Assembly: GCA_019119645.1 (NCBI GenBank)
Contig: DWWR01000048.1
Location: 1-64,000, forward strand
Length of the DNA: 64,000 nucleotides
Reading direction: 5' to 3'
Origin: Anaerobutyricum faecale
GTDB lineage: Bacteria > Bacillota > Clostridia > Lachnospirales > Lachnospiraceae
In this document: piece by piece, positions 33,570-43,164 of the stretch
How the letters are laid out: each line of letters opens with the position of its first letter
Position numbering within the stretch: the stretch's first letter is position 1
The notes under the pieces: generated by a model
Seen by the model: the letters and a program-made list of their open reading frames with translations, nothing else
What the model was told of the DNA's origin: nothing
Database searches by the model: none
Made by a program: the position numbers and the translations under genes

Positions 33570-34907
33570 ATGATGCAGTTGCGATGGAAAAGCAGACTTT
33601 TTGTATTGCTGGCGGCGGGGGTCCTGGCCTGCGGCATGGCGGGTTACTCCGTGAAGGCAGCGGAGAATACCGGCGGTACAGACGGAACCGCGACGACCAC
33701 GCCGGGAGAGACTACGGACAAGATTGATATTTCCGGGTTTGAGGTCACTCTGGCAAACAGCGAGTATACATATTCCGGAAGCGCCATCACCCCGGAGGTT
33801 ACTGTCAGGGGCAAGGTAAAAGAAGACGCGGCGGCAGATGACCAGACGGGAACCGGCGATAGTTCCGATGACAGCAGCTCGGGCAGCCAGACAGCTGATT
33901 CCAATACGGGCAATGACGGGCAGGATGTCGATACCGGCAGCGGCGGCGCCGGCGGACAGGAGGAAGTCAGCGATCCCGGAGAAGATACGTACCGGGAAGT
34001 GACGTTACAGAAAGATACCGACTATACGGTGACTTATAAAGATAACACGAATGCCGGGGAAGCCACGGTAACCGTAACGGGAACAGGAGAAGAGTATACC
34101 GGGACGGTTACAAAAAAGTTCACCATCAACAAAAAAGATATCGCCGACTTACAGATGGAAGGCAAGGACAAGGTATACCGGGGCAGCCCGATCAACGCCG
34201 ATGTGAATATGTATTATAATAACGTGAAGCTGGTGCGCGGTACGGATTACCGGATAAAGGATTATGTCAATAATGAAAACGTCGGAACGGCCTCCGCCAC
34301 GGTAAAGGGGAAAGGAAATTATACCGGGCAGAGGACTATGACCTTCGAGATTTCGGCAAAGAACATTTACGAACTTTCCTACACGCCGGATCTCTCCAAA
34401 AAGACCTATACTTATACAGGACAGGCCCTGAAACCGCAGGTGAATTTCACTTTTACAGTGACAGGCAAACAGAATGCGGTGCTTGGTCAGAAAACACTGG
34501 TGGAAGGCGTTGACTACACGATTACCTATGCAGATAACAAAAAAGTCGGCGTGGCAGGTGTCATGGTCATTGGAAAAGGAAATTTCAGCGGATCCCGGAT
34601 TATGAGCTTTAAGATTCGGCCGCAGGACACCAAGTTGAAAAAGCTGGTGAAAGGCAAGAAAAAGCTGAAAGCAAAATGGGCCAAAAAGGATAAGCAGGTA
34701 ACCGGATATGTGGTGATGTGTTCCACGAAAAAAGATTTTTCTTCTAACGTGAAGAAAGTGAAAGTAAAGAAAGGCACGACAAAATACACATTTAAGAATT
34801 TGAAATCGAAAAAGAAATACTATGTTCGGGTGCGTACCTATAAGAAAGTAATGGGAATTACCTATTATTCCAGCTGGTCCAATGTGATGAAGATCAAGAC
34901 AAAATAA
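33570..34907 (+). CDS. Secreted surface protein with MBG-like repeats and FN3-like end
   Basis: 445 residues. Strong AAAGGAGGAGG before ATGATG. A signal peptide (about 1-28) is followed by a Thr/Gly/Asp-rich spacer and three MBG-type repeats containing YTYSGSAITPEVTV and DYTVTYKDNTNAGEATVTVTG segments. The C terminus is a basic fibronectin type III-like domain (about 355-445). It is probably displayed on the wall or capsule. There is no LPxTG motif. The region after it (34908-35175) has no terminator in the + direction. Confidence 0.78.
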   Translation: MMQLRWKSRLFVLLAAGVLACGMAGYSVKAAENTGGTDGTATTTPGETTDKIDISGFEVTLANSEYTYSGSAITPEVTVRGKVKEDAAADDQTGTGDSSDDSSSGSQTADSNTGNDGQDVDTGSGGAGGQEEVSDPGEDTYREVTLQKDTDYTVTYKDNTNAGEATVTVTGTGEEYTGTVTKKFTINKKDIADLQMEGKDKVYRGSPINADVNMYYNNVKLVRGTDYRIKDYVNNENVGTASATVKGKGNYTGQRTMTFEISAKNIYELSYTPDLSKKTYTYTGQALKPQVNFTFTVTGKQNAVLGQKTLVEGVDYTITYADNKKVGVAGVMVIGKGNFSGSRIMSFKIRPQDTKLKKLVKGKKKLKAKWAKKDKQVTGYVVMCSTKKDFSSNVKKVKVKKGTTKYTFKNLKSKKKYYVRVRTYKKVMGITYYSSWSNVMKIKTK

Positions 34908-34947
34908 ATAGTGGTCAGGCGGACCGGACATTCCAAAGAGAAAAAAT

Positions 34948-34980
34948 AACCCCCGGTAAATGAGAAATTTACCGGGGGTT
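34948..34980 (-). terminator. Strong hairpin, terminator-like on the minus strand
   Basis: A 13-bp perfect stem (34948-34960 with 34968-34980, AACCCCCGGTAAA/TTTACCGGGGGTT). On the minus strand it is followed by TTATTTTTT, whereas on the plus strand no T run follows. No minus-strand gene is known to its right. Confidence 0.6.
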
Positions 34981-34998
34981 AGCACTTAAAAAAAGGAG

Positions 34999-35028
34999 GA
35001 AGCCCATATGCCTGAACTTATGGGCTTC
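34999..35028 (-). terminator. Second hairpin with minus-strand T run
   Basis: GAAGCCCATA (34999-35008) pairs perfectly with TATGGGCTTC (35019-35028). On the minus strand CTCCTTTTTTT follows. On the plus strand the same sequence has AAAAGGAGG and a 9-codon ATG frame (35008-35037). The gap 34908-35175 has no recognised gene. Confidence 0.45.
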
Positions 35029-35175
35029 AAAATATGAAAAAAATCTTTAGCCACAAGAAATAGAGGGATTTCTTTGTTGCTGACTGTAGTATAATAAAAA
35101 AGTATGTCCTGATTTTGAATTGTTTTTGAACAAACTGTGAAATAAATCGAAGAATATAGATATAAGGAGGATATT

Positions 35176-35355
35176 ATGGGTGTTGTGATCGGAAGAATGG
35201 ACAGCCAGGTGGAAAAAATCTTTCTGGGCAATAATTTAACAAGAAGTACAAAAAATTATGATACACTGCTGCAGGATGAGAATCTGCCGGAAGAAGAACG
35301 AAAACGGATACTGGCAGCACAGAAGAAGAAAGAAGAAGATGACATTATATTGTAA
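35176..35355 (+). CDS. Small protein of unknown function (59 residues)
   Basis: An excellent TAAGGAGGATATT site lies before the ATG at 35176. The product starts MGVVIGRMDSQVEKIFLGNN and ends in a charged helix rich in Glu and Lys (EEERKRILAAQKKKEED). There is no signal peptide or membrane segment. The strong binding site, amphipathic protein-like composition and the close 52-nt spacing to the glycosyltransferase favour a real gene. Confidence 0.6.
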   Translation: MGVVIGRMDSQVEKIFLGNNLTRSTKNYDTLLQDENLPEEERKRILAAQKKKEEDDIIL

Positions 35356-35407
35356 AGAAAATGCCGGCAGCAAAGATGTTTCCGGCAGATATTTATGGGA
35401 GGGTACC

Positions 35408-36136
35408 ATGAAGATATCAGTGGCCATGGCATATTATAATGGTGGAGAATATATAGAAGAACAGCTTTCTTCCATCCTGGCGCAGCTGGGGGCGGAAGAT
35501 GAAGTAGTCGTGTCGGTGGACGCGGCGTCGGACGGTTCCGGAGAGATTCTTGAGCAGAGAGCCCGGGAAGATTCCAGAATCCAGCTTTTGACGGGGCCGT
35601 CAAAGGGAGTGGTGAAGAATTTTGAGAATGCCATCACCCATTGTGCCGGCGATATTATCTTTCTGTCTGATCAGGATGATATCTGGAAAGATGGAAAGGT
35701 GGAGAAGGTGATAAAGGCTTTCCGCAGGTCCGGCGTCATGGCAGTGCTTCATAATGCGGAGATTATTAACGAAAAGGGACAGAAAACAGAAGAACTGACA
35801 TTGTTTGAAATGCGGAACAGCCGCAGCGGACTATTGAAAAATTTTCTTAAAAACAGTTATATGGGATGCTGCATGGCGTTTCGAAGGGAATTGCTTCCGG
35901 TACTGATCCCTATACCGGAGCAGATGTATATGCATGATTACTGGATTGGAACGGCGGCAGAGCTCTGCGGCGGTGTCGGCCTTCTGAAAGAGCCGCTGAT
36001 CGGATACCGGAGACACGGGGGAAATGTGACGGATCTGAGCCACGGGGGCATCTGGTTCATGTTGAAAAAGAGAATGAACATTCTGCGGTGTCTGGGCATT
36101 TTGAAAAAGAGAATAAAAAATATGGAGAGATTATAA
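35408..36136 (+). CDS. Glycosyltransferase family 2
   Basis: 242 residues. GGGAGGGTA precedes 35408. The GT-A fold motifs are clear: ISVAMAYYNGGEYIEEQL, VSVDAASDGS, and the metal-binding IIFLSDQDDIW (DxD). A late YRRHGGNVT motif is like rhamnosyl/galactosyltransferases. It would add a sugar to a surface glycan. It is 60 nt upstream of a YfhO-family membrane protein, often a glycan-modifying partner. Confidence 0.88.
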   Translation: MKISVAMAYYNGGEYIEEQLSSILAQLGAEDEVVVSVDAASDGSGEILEQRAREDSRIQLLTGPSKGVVKNFENAITHCAGDIIFLSDQDDIWKDGKVEKVIKAFRRSGVMAVLHNAEIINEKGQKTEELTLFEMRNSRSGLLKNFLKNSYMGCCMAFRRELLPVLIPIPEQMYMHDYWIGTAAELCGGVGLLKEPLIGYRRHGGNVTDLSHGGIWFMLKKRMNILRCLGILKKRIKNMERL

Positions 36137-36196
36137 AAAGAGAGTCAATAAATGACATCGTAAGGAGTAAGAGAACTACATCATAAGGAGAAGAAA

Positions 36197-38800
36197 ATGG
36201 AAATCAAAAAGAAATATCTGTTATTGCTGTCTTTTTTCATTCCTCTGGCGGTGATGACTGCCTGCATGGCAATCTTTCAGGTGGGACCTTTTGGCAGTAA
36301 TTCTTTTCTGATCATTGACGGTCTGCATCAGTACATGCCGTTTTTTTCAGTGTTATATGATAAATTAAAAGAAGGCGGAAGTCTGTTTTACAGTTTTCGG
36401 GCCGGGCTTGGAATTAATTTTTTGTCATTATTTTCTTATTATCTTTCCAGTCCGCTGAATCTGTTTATCCTGCTGTTTGACAAAACACAGCTGAATATGG
36501 CGGTCAGCCTTCTGGTGGTCCTGAAGATCGCGTTGTCCGGGCTGACGGCAGGTATTTATTTTACATCAAAAACAAAAAAGCCGGGTATCACAGTTTTAGT
36601 CTGTTCGGCAGCCTACGCTTTAAACAGCTACATGGTGGGCTACTGCTGGAATGTTATGTGGCTGGATGCGGTGATGATTTTTCCTATTGTAGTTATGGGA
36701 ATTGAGCGGCTCATAGAAAAAAGAGACGGCAGATTATATGCGGCGGCGCTGTTTTATGCACTGTACTGCAATTACTATATTGCGTTTATGATCTGCATTT
36801 TTGCCGTGATCTGGTACCTCTTTTATTCTTTCCGGAATTTCAGGCAGTTCTTTTTCAGAGGAATCGCTTTTGCCTTTTATTCTGTGCTGGCGGCAGGAAT
36901 GGCGGCTGTGCTGCTGATCCCGGCTTATATGGGGATTAAACAGACGGCGTCCGGCGCGGATATGGGGCTGCCGGAACATGGCTGGCAGACAGGATTTGCG
37001 GATCTGATCACCAGACAGTTTGACATGGCGTATCCGGTAAGCCATGATAATTTTGATGGCAATGCCAATCTGTATGTCGGGGTTTTTGTGGTTTTTGCGG
37101 TGGTATTGTATCTATTCAACCGGGAAATCCGGCTCCTGGACAAACTGAAAAAAGGATTGCTGCTGGTATTTTTTTATCTGAGTTTCAGTGAGGATATCCT
37201 GAATTTTATCTGGCACGGTTTTCATAATCAGTATGGGATTCCCAATCGATTTTCGTTTCTGTTTGGTTTTGTACTCACCGCCATGCTCTTTGAGGTGTTT
37301 GAACACAAAGACAGTATAAGAAACTGGCAGGTGGTGCTCAGTTGTCTGGTAGGCGTGAGTCTGCTTTTTGTCAGCAGAAACTGGGCGGAGTCCCCGCTGG
37401 ATGACGGTATGTACGGCGCAGCGGGTATGCTGATGCTCCTTTATGCTCTGATCCTTTTTGTGATGAGCTTTGATCAGAAGCACCGGAAATGGCATGTGAC
37501 TGCGTTCAGTGTGGTGGCAGTGGCTGAAATGTGTGTGACGGCGGTGCTGGGCTTTGATTATGTGGGACAGATCAGCGTGCCGAAGTTTTTCTCCGGCACG
37601 GAAGATATGGAAGAAGCAGTAAAAAGTCTGGATGACGGCACATTTTACAGGAGTGAGCTGGCGGACGCTAAAATGGTTGACGAGAATGCCTGGTATGACC
37701 TTAATGCGGTGGGGCTGTTTGGTTCCACGGCCACAGACGGTATGGTGCGGATGATGGATTCGCTGGGCTTTTATACGGGAGCCAATGAGTATCTGTATCA
37801 GGGTGCAACGCCGGTGACCAATCTGCTGCTGGATGTGCGGTACATTTACTATCATCCGGAGGATGAACTTTATACAGACTTTGTTTATAAAGATACCTTT
37901 GGGGATTTTGATGTATATGAAAATCCCACAGAGGGGATGTCCATTGGATATATGATTAACAACGATATCGACCAGTGGTTTTATGAGAGTGCCTACCCGT
38001 TTCGGGTGCAGAATGAATTTTGTGCTTTCGGTTATGGGATTTATGATATTTTCGACGGTCTGGATATTCCGGACCCGGCGGTCACCGGCTGCACGGCTGA
38101 GAGAACCAATGATGGAGAGTATTACTTTGAATATGAGGAGTCCTCGGAGGATAATATGGTGTTCTCTGTTCCTGTGGAGAAGGATATGGATGATCTTTAC
38201 ATTTTCTATGACGGTACCCAGGTGGAGAACGCAGAGATTTCTGTCAATGGCACTGTGGTCAGACAGGGAGATATTGACGGGTACATGCTGCCCATCGGAC
38301 AGGTGGAAGAGGGAAGTGTGCTGACGGTGAAATTTGAGCTGAAAGGGGAGACTCCGACGGGATATGTCCGTCTTTCAGCGGCCGATTTTAATTCTTCCCT
38401 GTATGAAAGTCTTGCGAAGAACATGACTTCTCAGGCGTTCCGGATTGAAAAAATGACGGACCGGTACATTTCCGGTAATGTTGATGCGAAAGACAATCAG
38501 AAATTGCTTTTCTCCATTCCCTATGATAAAGGATGGAAGGTGCTGGTGGATGGCGAACCGGCGGAGACGGAGAAAATAGGCGATGCCTTCCTGGCTGTTG
38601 CTCTCGAACCGGGGGAACATCAGATATCTCTGACATTTACACCGTCCGGTTTTTCGGCAGGATGGAAGATATCGCTGCTCAGTTTTGGAGTCTTTATTCT
38701 GATATGCCTCAGTTCTCCCTGTATCCGCAGAAAACGGGAAGAATGGGAACTGCGAAAAAATACAGAAATACCGGCAGATGAAGAGCTGGCGAATCTGTGA
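36197..38800 (+). CDS. YfhO-family membrane protein
   Basis: 867 residues, about 12-13 membrane helices in the first ~470 residues and a final one near 825-845, with a large extracytoplasmic C-terminal region. An early loop LIIDGLHQYMPFFSVLYDKLKEG resembles the acceptor/donor site of GT-C glycosyltransferases. B. subtilis YfhO glycosylates lipoteichoic acid. It is encoded directly after a GT2 enzyme that could load its lipid-linked donor. CATAAGGAGAAG precedes the ATG. Confidence 0.88.
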   Translation: MEIKKKYLLLLSFFIPLAVMTACMAIFQVGPFGSNSFLIIDGLHQYMPFFSVLYDKLKEGGSLFYSFRAGLGINFLSLFSYYLSSPLNLFILLFDKTQLNMAVSLLVVLKIALSGLTAGIYFTSKTKKPGITVLVCSAAYALNSYMVGYCWNVMWLDAVMIFPIVVMGIERLIEKRDGRLYAAALFYALYCNYYIAFMICIFAVIWYLFYSFRNFRQFFFRGIAFAFYSVLAAGMAAVLLIPAYMGIKQTASGADMGLPEHGWQTGFADLITRQFDMAYPVSHDNFDGNANLYVGVFVVFAVVLYLFNREIRLLDKLKKGLLLVFFYLSFSEDILNFIWHGFHNQYGIPNRFSFLFGFVLTAMLFEVFEHKDSIRNWQVVLSCLVGVSLLFVSRNWAESPLDDGMYGAAGMLMLLYALILFVMSFDQKHRKWHVTAFSVVAVAEMCVTAVLGFDYVGQISVPKFFSGTEDMEEAVKSLDDGTFYRSELADAKMVDENAWYDLNAVGLFGSTATDGMVRMMDSLGFYTGANEYLYQGATPVTNLLLDVRYIYYHPEDELYTDFVYKDTFGDFDVYENPTEGMSIGYMINNDIDQWFYESAYPFRVQNEFCAFGYGIYDIFDGLDIPDPAVTGCTAERTNDGEYYFEYEESSEDNMVFSVPVEKDMDDLYIFYDGTQVENAEISVNGTVVRQGDIDGYMLPIGQVEEGSVLTVKFELKGETPTGYVRLSAADFNSSLYESLAKNMTSQAFRIEKMTDRYISGNVDAKDNQKLLFSIPYDKGWKVLVDGEPAETEKIGDAFLAVALEPGEHQISLTFTPSGFSAGWKISLLSFGVFILICLSSPCIRRKREEWELRKNTEIPADEELANL

Positions 38801-38846
38801 TACAATTCGGGAAAAGAAAGCGGAATTAAGTCAGGAGGTTTTAGGT

Positions 38847-39752
38847 ATGAAAAGAAGAATAATTAAAGCATCAGCGCTGGCCTTGGCGGGAATCCTGCTG
38901 TGTCAGACACCGGTTTTTGCCGACGGAGTGGAACAGCCGTATCTGTCTCTGGGAGCAGATTTGAATAAGGAGGAAAAACAGACGGTGCTCCGTCTTCTGG
39001 GAGTGAATGAAGCGGATCTTGATGATTACAGAGTGGTGCAGATTACCAACGCCGATGAGCATGAGTATCTGGATAATTATCTCAGCGCTTCCGTTATCGG
39101 AAGCCGGGCACTTTCCTCTGTTCTCATTGAGAAGACCAGCAAGGGCAGTGGAATCAATGTTACCACCAAAAATATCACCTACTGTACAGAAGGGATGTAT
39201 GAAAATGCGCTGACTACAGCGGGTATTGCCGATGCTGACGTGGTAGTGGCCGGGCCGTTTAATATTACGGGAACGGCGGCTCTGGTGGGTGCCATGACCG
39301 CTTATGAGGATATGACCGGGGAGACGATCACGGAAGAGAGTAAGGACGCAGCTACCAATGAGCTGGTGGTGACCAGTGATCTGGCGTCATCTCTGGATGA
39401 TTCAGATAAAGCAGAGCAGTTCCTGGCCTTAGTAAAGGAAGAGGTCGTGGAATCAGATATCAGCAGCGTGGATGATATCACGAAGATTGTGGAAGATTGT
39501 GAGGATAAGCTGCAGATTGAACTGACAGAAGAACAGCGGCAGCAGATTGCGGAACTCATGGAAAAGATCAACAGCCTGGATCTCAACGTCAACGAGCTGA
39601 AAGAACAGGCGTCCAATATTTATGATGAGCTCAGCAAACTGAACCTCAACACGGAAGGTATCTGGCAGACCATTAAGGATTTCTTTTCAAAAATTCTCAG
39701 TTTCTTTGGGATCGGACAGGATACTTCCGCACCGGAGGCGACCACAGAGTGA
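38847..39752 (+). CDS. Secreted DUF1002 protein
   Basis: 301 residues. TCAGGAGGTTTTAG supports 38847. A signal peptide (about 1-24, ending VFA-DG) is followed by the DUF1002 domain, in which LGADLNKEEKQTVLRLLGV and AGPFNITGTAALVGAMTAYE can be recognised. The C terminus has a coiled-coil helix (about 220-280) and an amphipathic FFSKILSFFGIG end. Function unknown. It follows the YfhO gene by 46 nt. Confidence 0.83.
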   Translation: MKRRIIKASALALAGILLCQTPVFADGVEQPYLSLGADLNKEEKQTVLRLLGVNEADLDDYRVVQITNADEHEYLDNYLSASVIGSRALSSVLIEKTSKGSGINVTTKNITYCTEGMYENALTTAGIADADVVVAGPFNITGTAALVGAMTAYEDMTGETITEESKDAATNELVVTSDLASSLDDSDKAEQFLALVKEEVVESDISSVDDITKIVEDCEDKLQIELTEEQRQQIAELMEKINSLDLNVNELKEQASNIYDELSKLNLNTEGIWQTIKDFFSKILSFFGIGQDTSAPEATTE

Positions 39753-39850
39753 TGCCTGCGGGCAAAGCATCCCCCTGTGTCTGTCCATCGGTATTTTTCA
39801 GGCCGGATGGATGCGCAAAGGGATGATTTGGAATGGACAGCGGGCGGATA

Positions 39851-40123
39851 TTATAGAAAACGCAGCAGATTGGCTGCGTAAGCCAGCAGAACGCCGGGAA
39901 TGCCCAGAAAGAAGGAAAGGGCAAGGGTGATCAGGTTAACGCCCAGATGGGTGGCAACACCCCGGATGGCGCAAAAGGCGTTGAACAGATAGATGTAGGA
40001 CAGACCTGCGGCGCCTCTCCCGAAAAAGGAGAGGAGCGCTGCGGGTCTTTTTTTTATGTAAGAGATGAGATAGATGGCCAGGGCGGCAGCAGAAAATAAA
40101 AAGATGATCTGATTCTGATTCAT
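39851..40123 (-). CDS. bofA: BofA-family pro-sigma-K processing inhibitor
   Basis: 90 residues with two to three hydrophobic segments and the family's C-terminal GVNLITLALSFFLGIPGVLLAY pattern (NxxTxxxxxxLGxPG). BofA holds the SpoIVFB protease inactive in the forespore membrane until late sporulation. AGGGA precedes the ATG on the minus strand. It is convergent with the DUF1002 gene and divergent from the Tad operon. Confidence 0.9.
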   Translation of the reverse strand: MNQNQIIFLFSAAALAIYLISYIKKRPAALLSFFGRGAAGLSYIYLFNAFCAIRGVATHLGVNLITLALSFFLGIPGVLLAYAANLLRFL

Positions 40124-40255
40124 AAGAGATTCCCTGTCTTTACTTGGTACAGCCTATGCGGATTGCGGAAAAATATGCTGTGGAATCCGGGGAAAATGTA
40201 TCGGGACAGAAAATGAAAGATCCTGGAAAAAATTAGAAAAAATGTAAAATACTAA

Positions 40256-40284
40256 TAGACAAGAAATGATATTTATGGTATAGT
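40256..40284 (+). promoter_or_regulatory. Promoter of the Tad pilus operon
   Basis: TAGACA (40256-40261), 17-nt spacer, TATAGT (40279-40284), 50 nt before the first gene of the operon. Confidence 0.7.
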
Positions 40285-40333
40285 GTCAGTGGGATAACAA
40301 AGGAGAATGGAGGACGGAAGAAGGAGGCAGTCT

Positions 40334-41206
40334 ATGTTTACAATGATAATCGGAGAGGAAGGAGAATATGGACGCCGTCTGCGCAAATATCTGGAAACAC
40401 ACTGGACAGGTTCCCTCCGGCTGCACAGTTTTACGAAGCCGGAGACTCTCCGGGCATCGGAAGAGGAAGCAGACTGTTATCTGCTGGAGGAAGGATTCTT
40501 TCACAGTATGCAGGAAGAAGGAGAGCTGCCGCCGGATTTTCCGGCAAGATGTATCCTTATTTCCGGAGAGGAAAGAGAAGATTGTTTTTGCCGGTATCAT
40601 CCGCCTGATGAACTGATTCGGATGATTGAAAAGAGGAGAGCTCTGCTGGAAGCTGCCGGAGGCAGAGGCGGAGGGATGGTGATCGCTCTGTATTCTCCAG
40701 TATTTGAGCCGGAGCTTGAGAGGATCGCGGCGGCAGGCATGAAGCCGGGAGATCTTTACCTTGGTATGGAAGACGTGGGGGATCCACGGAGTGAGAACAG
40801 GAATATGGGAGATTTGTGTTATTTTATCGGTTTAAGGAGCAAAGATATGGCTGCCATGGTGAAAGAAGCGGCCAGAGAGGAAGATGGTATCTGGCGCGTG
40901 GATTCGCCGGGGCTGTACCTTGATCTGCTGGAACTTATGCCGGAAGAGTATCAGTGGTTTTTCCAATGTCTGAAAGAGAGTGGAGAATATGGAGATATAT
41001 ATGTGGGACTCGGCAGTGGAATTTTTTCTCATCTCCCATTGAATATACTGTTTGACCGTCTGTTGATCATCGATTCCAGGAGTCACCGGCGTCAGCATTT
41101 CGCCTGCAGCTGTCTTGAGCGGGCGATGCAGTCAGAGAGCCGGCGGTTCCATGGTATTTGTGAGCGAAGATATCGGGAGGAGATTGTGGATGCGGCCGCT
41201 CAGTAA
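40334..41206 (+). CDS. CpaE/TadZ-like protein without a P-loop
   Basis: 290 residues. GAAGGAGGCAG supports 40334. The N-terminal ~110 residues look like a degenerate receiver, and the rest like a MinD/TadZ fold, but the segment where the Walker A should be (GGGMVIALYSPVFEPELE) lacks the GKT residues. TadZ proteins place the pilus machine at a cell site; a non-ATPase version could act as a scaffold. It overlaps the TadA ATPase gene by 17 nt. Confidence 0.65.
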   Translation: MFTMIIGEEGEYGRRLRKYLETHWTGSLRLHSFTKPETLRASEEEADCYLLEEGFFHSMQEEGELPPDFPARCILISGEEREDCFCRYHPPDELIRMIEKRRALLEAAGGRGGGMVIALYSPVFEPELERIAAAGMKPGDLYLGMEDVGDPRSENRNMGDLCYFIGLRSKDMAAMVKEAAREEDGIWRVDSPGLYLDLLELMPEEYQWFFQCLKESGEYGDIYVGLGSGIFSHLPLNILFDRLLIIDSRSHRRQHFACSCLERAMQSESRRFHGICERRYREEIVDAAAQ

Positions 41207-42434
41207 GCAGGAGCTCCGCGGAAAAGTGCTGGCAGGACTCCGCGGATACGACCGGATGACGGACGAGGATATCTACAGAGAGATTGACCGGGTCATTCTG
41301 GAAGCAGGGCACAGTAGTTATGGTACACTTTTTGAGAAAAAAGAACTCCGGGAGCAGCTGTTTCACTCCATACGAGGATTTGATGTACTGGAGGAATATC
41401 TGCGGGATGATACAGTGACAGAGATTATGGTCATTGGTGCATCCAAGATCTTTGTTGAGCAGAACGGTATTTTGAAAAAAACGGATCAGACATTTTTTTC
41501 TGAGGAGGAAGTATATCGGCTGATAGATCAGATTACAGCGCCGCTGAACCGGATTGTCAACGAATCGGTGCCCATTGTGGACGGGCGTCTGCCGGACGGT
41601 TCCCGGGTGCACGTTGTGCTGCCGCCGGTATCCCTGGAAGGACCGGTGATCACCATTCGGAAGTTTCAAAAAGGCGGCATGACCATGGAGCGACTGACAG
41701 CCTGCGGAGAGTTTCCGCCGGAGCTTGCGGCGGTGCTCGCCTGCCTGGTGAGGGGCAGATACAGCATCCTGATCAGTGGTGCCACCAACTCAGGAAAGTC
41801 TTCTCTGCTCAATGCACTGGCCGGTTATCTTCTGCCTGATGAGAGGATTATTACCATTGAGGATTCCGCGGAACTGCAGTTTTATCATGTGGATAATCTG
41901 GTCCGTCTGGAGACGCGCAACGCCAATGCTGAAGGAGCCAACGCCATTACCATGAACGATCTGATCAAGGCCAGTCTCCGCATGAGACCGACCCGGATTA
42001 TTGTGGGAGAGGTCAGAGGAGAAGAGGCCGGTGCCCTTCTCAACGCTGCCTCCACTGGTCACAGCGGCTCCCTGTCTACGATTCACAGTAACTCGTGCAG
42101 GGATGCTCTCCGGCGTCTGGAGACAATGGTTCTCATGGGAATGGATATTCCTCTGCGGGCAGTGCAGGGGCTGATCGCATCGGCGATGGATATTCTGATT
42201 CATCTGGGACGGCTCTCCACAGGACAGAGAAAGATACTTGAGATCTATGAGCTGCTTGACTTTGACGGGCAGGAATATCAGATGAACCCTCTGTTTCTCT
42301 ATGAGAGAGGGGAAGACGAGGAAAAAGAAGGGAGGCTTGCGGCCAGGGGCAGGCTGGCCCGGACCGAACGACTGCGGGATTATGGGCAGATGCATGCCTA
42401 TGCACAGGCCATGGAGGTGTTTGATGCGAAATAA
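41190..42434 (+). CDS. tadA: Tad pilus assembly ATPase (CpaF/TadA)
   Basis: 414 residues. GGGAGGAG at about 41177-41184 favours the start at 41190. It is a type II/IV secretion ATPase: an N-terminal helical domain, then GATNSGKSSLLNALAG (Walker A), TIEDSAELQF (Asp box), RPTRIIVGEVRGEEA (Walker B/His region) and STGHSGSLSTIHSNS. It powers Flp pilus extension at the inner membrane face. Overlaps on both sides point to one tightly coupled operon. Confidence 0.93.
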   Translation: MRPLSKQELRGKVLAGLRGYDRMTDEDIYREIDRVILEAGHSSYGTLFEKKELREQLFHSIRGFDVLEEYLRDDTVTEIMVIGASKIFVEQNGILKKTDQTFFSEEEVYRLIDQITAPLNRIVNESVPIVDGRLPDGSRVHVVLPPVSLEGPVITIRKFQKGGMTMERLTACGEFPPELAAVLACLVRGRYSILISGATNSGKSSLLNALAGYLLPDERIITIEDSAELQFYHVDNLVRLETRNANAEGANAITMNDLIKASLRMRPTRIIVGEVRGEEAGALLNAASTGHSGSLSTIHSNSCRDALRRLETMVLMGMDIPLRAVQGLIASAMDILIHLGRLSTGQRKILEIYELLDFDGQEYQMNPLFLYERGEDEEKEGRLAARGRLARTERLRDYGQMHAYAQAMEVFDAK

Positions 42435-43164
42435 AACAGGCAGAGACCGGTGGAAGGATTGGGCTGTGACCATCCTGGCCGGCGAGGGAATCATCGCTCT
42501 GCTGGCTCTGGTCGGCTATGACAATCTGCTTTGGATGCTGCCATTACAGATTCTTCTTTTGCCGGTCCATAAAGTGTTAAAGGACAGGAGAGCGCAGCGC
42601 CGGAAGCAACAGCATATTCAGGGGTTCCGGGAAGTACTGCAGTCGCTGATGACTTCGCTGCAGGCAGGATATTCCCTGGAGAATGCCTGCCGGGTCTGCC
42701 TCCGGGAGATTTCCGGACTGTACCGTTCGGAACATCATCCGACGGTGCGTCAGCTGCAGAGAATCGTCCGGGGACTTGAACTTCACCGCACGGTGGAGCA
42801 GGTGTTTATGGAGTACGCACAGGAATCGCAGGCAGAAGAGATTTATGAGTTCGCTGTCGTACTGCACATAGCAAAAAGTACCGGGGGTAATGTGGTGGAC
42901 ATCCTGAAGAATTCCATGGAGCATCTTCAGAATAAGATGGAGGTGGCGGAGGAACTTCAGGTCAGTTTGAGCGGGCGTATTTTCGAGAAGAACATTATGT
43001 TGCTCATGCCTTTGGGCGTACTGCTTTATCTCCGTGCGGCCAATCCGGGGTATGTGGACAGTCTGTATACGATACCGGCGGGTAACCTGCTGATGACAGC
43101 GGTAATTGCCGGTACGGTGTTCTGTTTTTTCTGGACAGAAAAGATTATGGATATCCGCATGTGA
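42424..43164 (+). CDS. tadB: Tad pilus inner membrane platform protein TadB
   Basis: 246 residues; start 42424 fits GGAGGTG and overlaps the tadA stop by 11 nt. Type II secretion F-domain (about 70-190, FREVLQSLMTSLQAGYSLENA), flanked by an N-terminal hydrophobic segment and two C-terminal membrane helices. It works with TadC as the platform over the TadA ATPase. Confidence 0.85.
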   Translation: MRNKTGRDRWKDWAVTILAGEGIIALLALVGYDNLLWMLPLQILLLPVHKVLKDRRAQRRKQQHIQGFREVLQSLMTSLQAGYSLENACRVCLREISGLYRSEHHPTVRQLQRIVRGLELHRTVEQVFMEYAQESQAEEIYEFAVVLHIAKSTGGNVVDILKNSMEHLQNKMEVAEELQVSLSGRIFEKNIMLLMPLGVLLYLRAANPGYVDSLYTIPAGNLLMTAVIAGTVFCFFWTEKIMDIRM

